A stretch of 6,385 nucleotides of DNA from Chitinophagales bacterium (GTDB lineage: Bacteria > Bacteroidota > Bacteroidia > Chitinophagales > JAHDHT01): contig JAHDHT010000222.1 in assembly GCA_020631175.1 (NCBI GenBank), positions 1-6,385 on the forward strand. The letters are read 5' to 3'. Under the pieces are notes generated by a model. It ran no database searches and was not told where the DNA came from. It saw only the letters and a list, made by a program, of their open reading frames with translations. Within the stretch, counting starts at the first letter, position 1. Every line of letters begins with the position of its first letter. A program made the translations under genes and the position numbers. This document shows positions 1 through 5,995 of the stretch, one piece after another.

Positions 1-2892
1 AACGACTTCCTGATTATACGTATCAATTACTCCACTTGATTTCTGGTCTTTTAATAAGATGCTTAATTTATCTTTTAAAAGATCTTCAAATTCGTTAAGT
101 TTTTTAACGTGAATCTTTTCTAATTCTTCGATCTCTTTCTTTTCTGCAGCTTTTTTATTCTTATCTTTTTTAGCTCTTGCAAAAAGTTTTTTATCGATTA
201 CAACACCTTTAGTAGAAGGAGAAGCTTTTAAAGAAGCATCTTTTACATCTCCGGCTTTATCACCAAAAATTGCTCTAAGTAGTTTCTCTTCAGGAGTTGG
301 ATCAGATTCACCTTTAGGTGTGATTTTACCTATAATAATATCTCCTTCCTTAATATGAGCTCCAAGACGAATAACACCATTGCTATCTAAATCTTTTGTC
401 GCTTCTTCACTTACGTTAGGGATATCGTTCGTTAACTCTTCTTCACCTAATTTAGTGTCTCTGACATTTAAATCGTAGGCGTCGATATGAATAGATGTGA
501 AAACATCTTCTTTTACAATTCTTTCAGAAAGTACGATTGCATCCTCAAAGTTATATCCTTTCCAAGGCATGAATGCCACCTTAAGGTTTTTACCTAAAGC
601 TAATTCACCTTTTTCAGTTGCATAACCTTCACATAAAATCTGACCTTTAACAACCGTATCACCAACTCTAACAACTGGTTTCAAGTTGATACAAGTACCT
701 TGATTAGTTCTTCTGAATTTAATGAGGTTATATGTTTTATCATCTTCATCAAAAGAAATTAATCGTTCACGATCAGTTCTTTTGTATTTAACAATAATTT
801 TATTGGCGTCTACATATTTCACTTCACCCTCTCCTTCCGCATTAATCATCATACGAGAATCGGTTGCGACTCTTTCTTCGAGACCGGTACCAACAATAGG
901 AGAATCTGTGATCATTAACGGAACAGCCTGACGCTGCATGTTAGATCCCATCAATGCACGGTTCGCATCATCGTTTTCAAGGAACGGAATTAATGAAGCT
1001 GACACCCCGACAATCTGGTTAGGGGCAACATCCATATATTCGATTTTTTCCGGTTCGTAAACAGGGAAGTCACCGTGTTCACGGCATTTTACCATCTTGT
1101 TTACGTAATTTCCTTTATTGTCGATAGGTGCATTTGACTGAGCTACAATTTTCATATCTTCTTCCTCAGCAGATAAGTATAAAGCATCTCCTTTAAGATC
1201 AACTTTACCTTTATTTACTTTTCTGTAAGGCGTTTCAATGAAACCCATTTTATTGATCTTTGCGTGAACGCAAAGCGTTGAGATTAGTCCAATATTCGGT
1301 CCTTCCGGTGTTTCAATTGTACATAAACGACCATAATGAGAATAGTGAACATCACGTACCTCAAAACCGGCTCTTTCTCTCGAAAGACCACCAGGACCTA
1401 AAGCAGAAATTCTTCTTTTGTGCGTAATCTCACTTAATGGATTTGTCTGATCAAGGAATTGACTCAACTGACTTGTTCCAAAGAAAGAATTAATTACAGA
1501 AGAAAGTGTTCTTGCATTAATTAAATCTACTGGTGTGAATACTTCATTATCACGAACATTCATTCTTTCACGAATAGTTCTTGCCATACGCGCAAGACCT
1601 ACACCGAATTGAGAATATAACTGTTCGCCTACAGTACGTACCCGACGATTAGACAAGTGATCGATATCATCAATTTCAGCTTTTTGATTACTTAAATTGA
1701 TTAAGTATGTAATGATCGCCATGATGTCTTCCTTGGTCAATACTTTTATTTCATCCGGAGTTTGGAGTTCCAGTTTCTTATTGATTTTGTATCGACCTAC
1801 TTCACCAAGATCATATCTTTTATCAGAGAAGAATAATTTTTCAATGATACCTCTAGCTGTTTCTTCATCAGGCGGATCAGTTCCTCTTAATTGACGATAA
1901 ATATGCTGTAAAGCTTCTAGTTCTGTATTAGAAGTATCCTTCTGAAGGGTATTATAAATAATGGCAAAATCAGCAGTCAATTCTTCTCTTTGGATAAGGA
2001 TCGTTGCCGCACCTGTATCTATGATCAGTTCAATATGCTCTTCCTCAAGAATGGTATCACGTTCCAGAATGATTTCGTTTCGTTCAATAGAAACAACTTC
2101 ACCTGTATCTTCATCAACAAAATCTTCAATCCATGATTTTAAAACTCTTGCAGCCAGCTTTTTACCAAGATTGGCTTTAAGGTTTTTCTTATTCACTTTT
2201 ACTTCATCAGCAAGATTGAATAAGTCAAGGATATCTTTATCATTTGCATATCCGATTGCACGAAGTAAAGTGGTTACCGGAAACTTCTTTTTACGGTCGA
2301 TATATGCATACATAACATTGTTAATGTCAGTAGCAAATTCAATCCAGGCACCTTTGAATGGAATTACTCTTGCAGAAAAAAGTTTTGTTCCATTCGGGTG
2401 GAAACTTGTTCCGAAGAAAACACCAGGCGAACGATGTAACTGAGAGACGACTATTCTTTCTGCACCATTCACTACGAAAGTACCTTTTGGTGTCATGTAT
2501 GGTATGTTTCCTAAGAAAACATCCTGAACGATAGTCTGGAAATCGACATGTTCTTCGTCGTTACAACTCAGTCTTAACTTTGCTTTTAATGGCACTGCAT
2601 AAGTCAGTCCCCGTTCGATACATTCTTCGATGCTATATCTTGGAGGATCGATGTGATAATCGAGAAACTCCAGTAAGAAGATATTTCTTGCATCAGTAAT
2701 CGGAAAGTTTTCACTAAATACCCGGTGCAATCCTTCATGTCCACGTTCATCCGGAGTTGTATCAATTTGAAAGAATTCTTCAAAAGATGCAATCTGGATG
2801 TCCAACAGGTCAGGATATTCAACCGTACTTTTTATTTTGCCAAAGTTGACTCTTTGGCTACGTTTTAAAGCCTTTTGCTCCATATTGGGCAT
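1..2892 (-). CDS. rpoB: RNA polymerase subunit beta, N-terminal 964 residues (3' end outside window)
   Basis: This gene encodes the beta subunit of the cytoplasmic DNA-dependent RNA polymerase, which with beta' forms the catalytic cleft. The frame is open from ATG at 2892 to the window edge with no stop, giving 964 codons; family members are usually about 1,270 to 1,340 residues, so the C-terminal part and presumably rpoC lie to the left. Visible landmarks are GTFVVNGAERIVVSQLHRSP (about 137-156), the rifampicin-pocket segment GTSQLSQFLDQTNP through LGPGGL (472-503), ETPEGPNIGLIS from 527, and GYNFEDA from 779 with the acidic pair E783-D784. After GDKAGDVKDASL comes a Lys/Glu-rich, probably helical stretch (about 901-950). 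Two in-frame ATGs exist, at 2892 (MPNMEQK) and 2883 (MEQK). An in-frame stop at 2929-2931 excludes longer forms. I chose the first, but the second is possible. It follows rplL by 90 nt. Confidence 0.98.
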   Translation of the reverse strand, partial: MPNMEQKALKRSQRVNFGKIKSTVEYPDLLDIQIASFEEFFQIDTTPDERGHEGLHRVFSENFPITDARNIFLLEFLDYHIDPPRYSIEECIERGLTYAVPLKAKLRLSCNDEEHVDFQTIVQDVFLGNIPYMTPKGTFVVNGAERIVVSQLHRSPGVFFGTSFHPNGTKLFSARVIPFKGAWIEFATDINNVMYAYIDRKKKFPVTTLLRAIGYANDKDILDLFNLADEVKVNKKNLKANLGKKLAARVLKSWIEDFVDEDTGEVVSIERNEIILERDTILEEEHIELIIDTGAATILIQREELTADFAIIYNTLQKDTSNTELEALQHIYRQLRGTDPPDEETARGIIEKLFFSDKRYDLGEVGRYKINKKLELQTPDEIKVLTKEDIMAIITYLINLSNQKAEIDDIDHLSNRRVRTVGEQLYSQFGVGLARMARTIRERMNVRDNEVFTPVDLINARTLSSVINSFFGTSQLSQFLDQTNPLSEITHKRRISALGPGGLSRERAGFEVRDVHYSHYGRLCTIETPEGPNIGLISTLCVHAKINKMGFIETPYRKVNKGKVDLKGDALYLSAEEEDMKIVAQSNAPIDNKGNYVNKMVKCREHGDFPVYEPEKIEYMDVAPNQIVGVSASLIPFLENDDANRALMGSNMQRQAVPLMITDSPIVGTGLEERVATDSRMMINAEGEGEVKYVDANKIIVKYKRTDRERLISFDEDDKTYNLIKFRRTNQGTCINLKPVVRVGDTVVKGQILCEGYATEKGELALGKNLKVAFMPWKGYNFEDAIVLSERIVKEDVFTSIHIDAYDLNVRDTKLGEEELTNDIPNVSEEATKDLDSNGVIRLGAHIKEGDIIIGKITPKGESDPTPEEKLLRAIFGDKAGDVKDASLKASPSTKGVVIDKKLFARAKKDKNKKAAEKKEIEELEKIHVKKLNEFEDLLKDKLSILLKDQKSSGVIDTYNQEVV

Positions 2893-2912
2893 TATGATTA
2901 AGTTAGAATTAT

Positions 2913-2952
2913 AAAAATGCGTAAAGGCTTAGAGGAATTTCTTCCTTAAGCC
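2913..2952 (-). terminator. rplL-rpoB intergenic hairpin, possible attenuator or processing site
   Basis: In the minus-strand transcript, 2952-2926 folds as GGCTTA, AGGAA, loop GAAA, TTCCT, bulged C, TAAGCC. This is 11 base pairs with one unpaired C (position 2932) and a GNRA-type tetraloop. A short TTT follows at once and TTTTT comes at 2917-2913. It lies in the longest spacer of the window (90 nt), between the ribosomal-stalk genes and rpoB. In E. coli this same boundary holds an attenuator and an RNase III site that lower rpoB expression relative to rplL. The T-tract is interrupted (TTTACGCATTTTT), so a partial terminator or a processing or stability hairpin is more likely than a strong terminator. 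The function is inferred; the fold is read directly. Confidence 0.55.
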
Positions 2953-2982
2953 CATACTAGTTATTTGATATTGAAGAGGTTA

Positions 2983-3357
2983 TTACTTAACCTCAATCTC
3001 AGCTCCTGCTTCTTCAAGTTTAGTTTTGATTGCATCAGCTTCGTCTTTAGGAACACCCTCTTTGATTGCTTTTGGTGCACCATCAACGATTTCTTTTGCT
3101 TCTTTCAAACCTAAACCTGTGATCTCTTTTACAACTTTTACAACTTGTAATTTAGCACCACCAGGAGATTTTAAGATAACGTCAAATTCAGTTTTTTCTT
3201 CAGCAGCTCCTCCGCCACCAGCTCCGGCAACCATTACAGGTGCAGCAGCAGCAGCAGGCTCGATACCGTACTCTTCTTTTAAAATGTCAGCTAACTCGTT
3301 TACTTCTTTAACAGTAAGGTTAACCAGTTGTTCTGCAAATTCTTTTAAATCAGCCAT
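2983..3357 (-). CDS. rplL: Large ribosomal subunit protein bL12 (L7/L12)
   Basis: L7/L12 is the multicopy, flexible stalk protein of the 50S subunit. It binds L10 as dimers and recruits EF-Tu, EF-G, IF2 and release factors. The 124-residue product has the full family layout: an N-terminal dimerisation and L10-binding helical domain (about 1-33, MADLKEFAEQLVNLTVKEVN), an Ala/Gly-rich hinge (about 34-53, with five consecutive alanines and a GAGGGG run), and a C-terminal factor-binding domain (about 56-124) with KVVKEITGLGLKEAKEIVDG and the ending EEAGAEIEVK. Length is normal. The hinge alanines include four consecutive GCT codons, a small trinucleotide repeat. It starts 42 nt after rplJ, in an almost pure A/T spacer with no Shine-Dalgarno sequence. 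A 113-codon open frame on the opposite strand is a shadow. Confidence 0.98.
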   Translation of the reverse strand: MADLKEFAEQLVNLTVKEVNELADILKEEYGIEPAAAAAPVMVAGAGGGGAAEEKTEFDVILKSPGGAKLQVVKVVKEITGLGLKEAKEIVDGAPKAIKEGVPKDEADAIKTKLEEAGAEIEVK

Positions 3358-3399
3358 TATTAATTAATTTACTTATGATTAAATATTATTTATTTCTAA

Positions 3400-3921
3400 T
3401 TAAGATTCTTTTTCTGAAAGGGTTTTAAGAAGTCCTGCAAGCGTACCTCCACCAGATTGAAGTGCTCCAATAACATTCTTAGCAGGCGATTGAAGTAAGC
3501 TGATGATTTCTCCAACTAATTCTTCTTTCGACTTTAATGCAGATAAAGCTTCTACCTGATCATCGCCGACATAAACATCAGAATCGATGTAAGCAGCTTT
3601 TAAAACAGGCTTTTCATGCTTCTCTCGGAATTTCTTTATTACTCTGGCAGGTGCATTAGCTGTTTCACTGATCATGATAGCTGTAGGACCTGCTAATGAT
3701 GGATATAATTCTTCATAATTTCCATCTAAGCTTTCCAAAGCCTTCTTTACTAATGTATTCTTTGCAACTTGTAAAGAAACACCCTGATCGAAACATAACT
3801 TTCTCAGTGAATTTACTGCTGCTACAGTTAGTTCAGATGAGTCAGCGATGTAGAAAGAGTTTGCATCCGCAAGCTTTTCTTTTAGCTGTTCTATTACTTG
3901 TGATTTATCTTCTTTTCTCAT
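3400..3921 (-). CDS. rplJ: Large ribosomal subunit protein uL10
   Basis: L10 is the base of the ribosomal stalk. Its N-terminal domain binds 23S rRNA next to L11, and its C-terminal helix carries the L7/L12 dimers. The 173-residue product has the normal bacterial length. It begins MRKEDKSQVIEQLKEKL, and the conserved KNTLVKKAL lies at about 54-62 and SLAGPTAIM at about 75-83. The N-terminal domain spans roughly 1-130. The C-terminal stalk helix region spans roughly 131-173 (KSKEELVGEIISLLQSPAKN, then a Gly-rich GGGTLAGLLKTL). Its ATG lies one base after the rplA stop (TAAGATG), so translation is probably coupled to rplA. Unlike its neighbours it has a plausible Shine-Dalgarno sequence. In E. 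coli L10 represses its own operon through a long leader, for which there is no intergenic room here. Confidence 0.98.
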   Translation of the reverse strand: MRKEDKSQVIEQLKEKLADANSFYIADSSELTVAAVNSLRKLCFDQGVSLQVAKNTLVKKALESLDGNYEELYPSLAGPTAIMISETANAPARVIKKFREKHEKPVLKAAYIDSDVYVGDDQVEALSALKSKEELVGEIISLLQSPAKNVIGALQSGGGTLAGLLKTLSEKES

Positions 3922-3922
3922 C

Positions 3923-4618
3923 TTAAATTCCTTTTACCGATTTAATATCCACTTTGATTCCTGGGCTCATTGTTGAAGCCATGGTTACACTTTTAAAGTA
4001 AGTACCTTTGGCTGATGAAGGCTTCATTCTTGAAATGATTCCTAACATTTCTGCAGCATTTCCTTCAATTTGTTCAGGAGTAAAAGATACTCTACCTATG
4101 GATGTATGAATAATTCCGAATTTATCTACACGGAATGAAATTTTACCTTTCTTCACCTCTTTAACGGCTGTTGCAACATCAGGAGTAATTGTTCCTGTTT
4201 TAGGGTTAGGCATCAGGTTTCTTGGACCTAAAACACGACCCAGTTTACCAACTTTTGCCATAACATTCGGAGTCGCAATTACCACATCAATATCAGTCCA
4301 ACCACCTTCGATTTTAGAGATAAACTCATCTAATCCAACATGATCAGCTCCGGCTGCTTTTGCTTCTTCTTCTTTGTCGGGAGAACATAAAACCAATACC
4401 GTTTTATCTTTACCTGTTCCGTTTGGAAGTGAAGCGGTTCCTCTTAGTGCCTGATCTGCTTTTCGTGGATCGATACCAAGACGAATGTGTAAATCAATAG
4501 ATGCATCAAATTTTGCAGTATTGACTTCCTTTATCAATTTAGAGGCTTCACTTAATTCGTACAGCTTTTCGCTATCGACTTGTTCGTTTGCCTTTTTTCT
4601 TTTTTTAGTTAGTTTCAC
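3923..4618 (-). CDS. rplA: Large ribosomal subunit protein uL1 (GTG start)
   Basis: L1 forms the mobile L1 stalk of the 50S subunit, which helps deacylated tRNA leave the E site. In many bacteria it also represses the rplKA mRNA. The 231-residue product matches the usual length of about 230. It has a basic N-terminus (KLTKKRKKANEQ), the domain I segment FDASIDLHIRLGIDPRKADQ (38-57), and the signature region VMAKVGKLGRVLGPRNLMPN (119-138), followed by PKTGTITPDV. The late segment KGTYFKSVTMASTMSPGIKV is also typical. The start codon is GTG (4618-4616). No ATG lies between it and the in-frame stop at 4633-4631, and the protein aligns naturally from here. It follows rplK by 27 nt with no Shine-Dalgarno sequence, and its TAA stop is one base from the rplJ ATG. 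Confidence 0.98.
   Translation of the reverse strand: MKLTKKRKKANEQVDSEKLYELSEASKLIKEVNTAKFDASIDLHIRLGIDPRKADQALRGTASLPNGTGKDKTVLVLCSPDKEEEAKAAGADHVGLDEFISKIEGGWTDIDVVIATPNVMAKVGKLGRVLGPRNLMPNPKTGTITPDVATAVKEVKKGKISFRVDKFGIIHTSIGRVSFTPEQIEGNAAEMLGIISRMKPSSAKGTYFKSVTMASTMSPGIKVDIKSVKGI
3929..3934 (-). promoter_or_regulatory. Shine-Dalgarno-like site of rplJ
   Basis: The minus strand reads AAAGGA followed by a 7-nt spacer and the rplJ ATG, which is near-ideal spacing. The site is embedded in the last codons of rplA (Lys-Gly-Ile-stop). Every other visible start in this window lacks a comparable purine-rich motif at the right distance, which is usual in Bacteroidota. The site may be chance, since AAA GGA encodes Lys-Gly of L1. 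Its spacing and tight coupling to rplA make use plausible. Confidence 0.45.
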
Positions 4619-4645
4619 TTTATTCGCTTTTTAAAGATCCGTTAA

Positions 4646-5086
4646 TTAATTCCAGGGTGCATCACCTTTAACAATAAGGCCCATACTCCTGGCTGTTCCG
4701 GCGACCATCTTCATTGCTGATTCAATTGTAAATGCATTTAAATCCGGCATTTTAACTTCAGCAATTTCCTTTACCTGATCCCATGTCACATTTCCAACTT
4801 TAGTTCTGTTTGACTCAGGAGAACCTTTTTTCAACTTAGCAGCTTCTAATAAAAGAACTGCAGCAGGTGGAGTTTTGATGATGAAATCAAAAGTCTTGTC
4901 TTTGTATACCGTGATTACTACCGGTAAAACCTGACCTTGTTTATCCTGGGTTCTTGCATTGAACTGTTTACAAAAGTCCATGATGTTCAAACCCTTCGCA
5001 CCAAGTGCAGGACCTACAGGTGGGGATGGATTAGCCGAGCCGCCTCTAACCTGTAACTTTACGTAACCTTCTATTTCTTTCGCCAT
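4646..5086 (-). CDS. rplK: Large ribosomal subunit protein uL11
   Basis: L11 binds the GTPase-associated region of 23S rRNA (H43/H44). It takes part in factor-dependent GTP hydrolysis and, in many bacteria, in activating RelA-type (p)ppGpp synthesis. The 146-residue product is full length. The N-terminal domain (about 1-70) includes the proline-rich segment NPSPPVGPALGAKGLNIMDF (19-38), the region contacted by thiostrepton-type antibiotics. The C-terminal rRNA-binding domain (about 73-141) includes KTPPAAVLLLEAAKLKKGS, the TKVGNVTWDQVKEIAEVKMP segment (95-114) and GTARSMGLIV. The ATG lies 21 nt after the nusG stop, in an A/T-rich spacer with no Shine-Dalgarno sequence. The short spacer leaves little room for an L1-binding leader of the E. 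coli type. Confidence 0.98.
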   Translation of the reverse strand: MAKEIEGYVKLQVRGGSANPSPPVGPALGAKGLNIMDFCKQFNARTQDKQGQVLPVVITVYKDKTFDFIIKTPPAAVLLLEAAKLKKGSPESNRTKVGNVTWDQVKEIAEVKMPDLNAFTIESAMKMVAGTARSMGLIVKGDAPWN

Positions 5087-5107
5087 TATATATTGAGTTT
5101 ATTATTT

Positions 5108-5656
5108 CTAAGTTTTTTCTACCTGCATGAAATTTAATTCAACAGGAGTTCTTCTACCGAAGATTTTTACGATCACTTTCAATTTCTTTTTCTCTTCGTA
5201 AATTTCTTCAATTGTTCCGTTGAAATCATTGAACGGTCCATCAGTTATCTTCACGGTTTCACCGATGATAAATGGTTCGTTCATGCTTTCTCCGGCTTCC
5301 TCCATCTCATCTACTTTACCGAGAATTCGATTGGCTTCTGCTTGTCTTATTGGAGTCGGATTTGTTCCACCCAAAAAGTTAATAACGCCAGTTAAGTTTC
5401 GGATCGTAGTGATCATATCTCCACTCATCTTTCCGGTTAAAGCTTCTATTAGAATGTAACCCGGAAAGAAATTACGCTCTTTGATAACTTTTTTACTTTG
5501 TTTGATCTGGTACACTTTTTCAGTTGGAACCAGAACCTGAAGTATTGTTGTATTCCATCCGGAACGATCTACTTCTTTAGTAATATATTCTTTAAGCTTT
5601 CGCTCTTTCCCGCTAATTACTCTTAATACATACCAACTGCTGGACTTTTCTGCCAT
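5108..5656 (-). CDS. nusG: Transcription elongation/antitermination factor NusG
   Basis: NusG binds the RNA polymerase clamp through its NGN domain, stabilises elongation, and contacts Rho or ribosomal S10 through its KOW domain. The 182-residue product is a normal length. The NGN domain covers about 1-115, with WYVLRVISGKE (8-18), RNFFPGYILIE (61-71) and the NLTGVINFLGGTNPTPI segment (88-103). A short acidic linker (about 115-127) leads to the KOW domain, GETVKITDGPFNDFNGTIEE (132-151), ending TPVELNFMQVEKT. The FFPGY motif and the downstream housekeeping operon argue for the core NusG rather than a specialised RfaH- or LoaP-type paralog. It begins 11 nt after secE, stops at TAG (5110-5108), and lies 21 nt before rplK, so it is very probably cotranscribed with both. 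Confidence 0.98.
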   Translation of the reverse strand: MAEKSSSWYVLRVISGKERKLKEYITKEVDRSGWNTTILQVLVPTEKVYQIKQSKKVIKERNFFPGYILIEALTGKMSGDMITTIRNLTGVINFLGGTNPTPIRQAEANRILGKVDEMEEAGESMNEPFIIGETVKITDGPFNDFNGTIEEIYEEKKKLKVIVKIFGRRTPVELNFMQVEKT

Positions 5657-5667
5657 TCTGCTGTCGT

Positions 5668-5859
5668 TTAAAATAAATTGTAATAAGCAGTGAGAATCAC
5701 GTCTGAAATCTTATCCATCACAAAGATGATCAATGCAAAAATGATGGATCCGATGATCACAAGCCTTGTACTGTTCTGAAGCTCAGTCCATGTAGGCCAT
5801 GATACTTTGTTCATCAATTCATTGTATGATTCTTTAAAATATAGGACAAGTTTTTCCAT
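5668..5859 (-). CDS. secE: Preprotein translocase subunit SecE
   Basis: SecE is the small essential membrane subunit that clamps the SecY channel of the SecYEG translocase. The 63-residue product is the short, single-span form found in most bacteria outside the gammaproteobacteria. An amphipathic N-terminal helix (MEKLVLYFKESYNELMNKV) leads to the diagnostic motif KVSWPTWTEL (18-27) and one membrane segment at about 33-49 (LVIIGSIIFALIIFVM), followed by a short tail. The frame stays open upstream through the tRNA gene to 5976, but that extension (MRLYASPVFTGVAQ...) is translated tRNA and must be ignored. ATG 5859-5857 is the start because it lies 17 nt after the tRNA and begins the homologous region. 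There is no Shine-Dalgarno sequence. nusG follows after 11 nt. Confidence 0.96.
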   Translation of the reverse strand: MEKLVLYFKESYNELMNKVSWPTWTELQNSTRLVIIGSIIFALIIFVMDKISDVILTAYYNLF

Positions 5860-5876
5860 GCTATTATTTTCAAAAA

Positions 5877-5949
5877 CACGGGAGGAGAGACTCGAACTCC
5901 CGACACCTGGTTTTGGAGACCAGTGCTCTACCAACTGAGCTACACCCGT
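5877..5949 (-). tRNA. trnW: tRNA-Trp (anticodon CCA)
   Basis: A complete 73-nt cloverleaf can be folded by hand. The acceptor strand ACGGGTG pairs with CTCCCGT, the D-stem is GCTC/GAGC, the anticodon stem CTGGT/ACCAG carries loop CTCCAAA (anticodon CCA at 34-36), the variable loop is GTGTC, and the T-stem GGGAG/CTCTC carries loop TTCGAGT. The discriminator is G73, as expected for tryptophan. The terminal CCA is not encoded; TTTTTG follows. Position 6-67 of the acceptor stem is a T-T mismatch, and T-stem pair 50-64 is G-T. It sits between tuf and secE, an arrangement seen in several bacterial phyla, with only 46 nt before it and 17 nt after it, so it is probably excised from a shared transcript. 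Confidence 0.97.
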
Positions 5950-5978
5950 AAAAACAGGTGAGGCATAAAGCCTCACCT
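5950..5978 (-). terminator. Hairpin plus T-tract between tuf and tRNA-Trp
   Basis: The minus strand contains a perfect 9-bp inverted repeat, AGGTGAGGC and GCCTCACCT (5978-5970 and 5964-5956), around the loop TTTAT. One G and a TTTTT tract (5954-5950) follow, ending directly at base 1 of the tRNA. This has the form of an intrinsic terminator for tuf. No convincing promoter lies between it and the tRNA, so either it leaks, or it works as a 3'-protecting stem for tuf mRNA after RNase P cleaves at the tRNA. The fold is seen directly; the role is inferred. Confidence 0.75.
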
Positions 5979-5995
5979 TATTCTAAATAAATTTA

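Noticed and set aside
1961..2443. 160-codon open frame on the plus strand opposite rpoB
   Set aside because: It is Ser/Arg-rich low-complexity sequence antisense to well-conserved rpoB codons, as expected for a shadow frame.
2604..2822. 72-codon minus-strand frame overlapping the rpoB N-terminus
   Set aside because: It lies in a different frame from RpoB, whose conserved residues run unbroken through the region, and it has no recognisable product.
2893..2925. Possible promoter for rpoB (TATAATTC before the start)
   Set aside because: The sequence resembles a sigma70 -10 box but not the Bacteroidota consensus. No -33 partner is evident, and the position would leave almost no leader.
3235..3262. 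GCT/GCA trinucleotide run as a repeat element
   Set aside because: It has only four consecutive GCT units plus one GCA, all coding for the alanine hinge of L7/L12, and is too short to call a repeat.
3026..3367. 113-codon open frame on the plus strand opposite rplL
   Set aside because: It mirrors the Ala/Gly/Lys-biased codons of rplL (giving Ser/Pro/Ala-rich sequence), matches no family I recognise, and has no separate start context.
5860..5976. N-terminal extension of secE through the tRNA (MRLYASPVFTGVAQLVEH...)
   Set aside because: The extension is the translated minus strand of tRNA-Trp and the hairpin. The SecE homology begins at the ATG at 5859.
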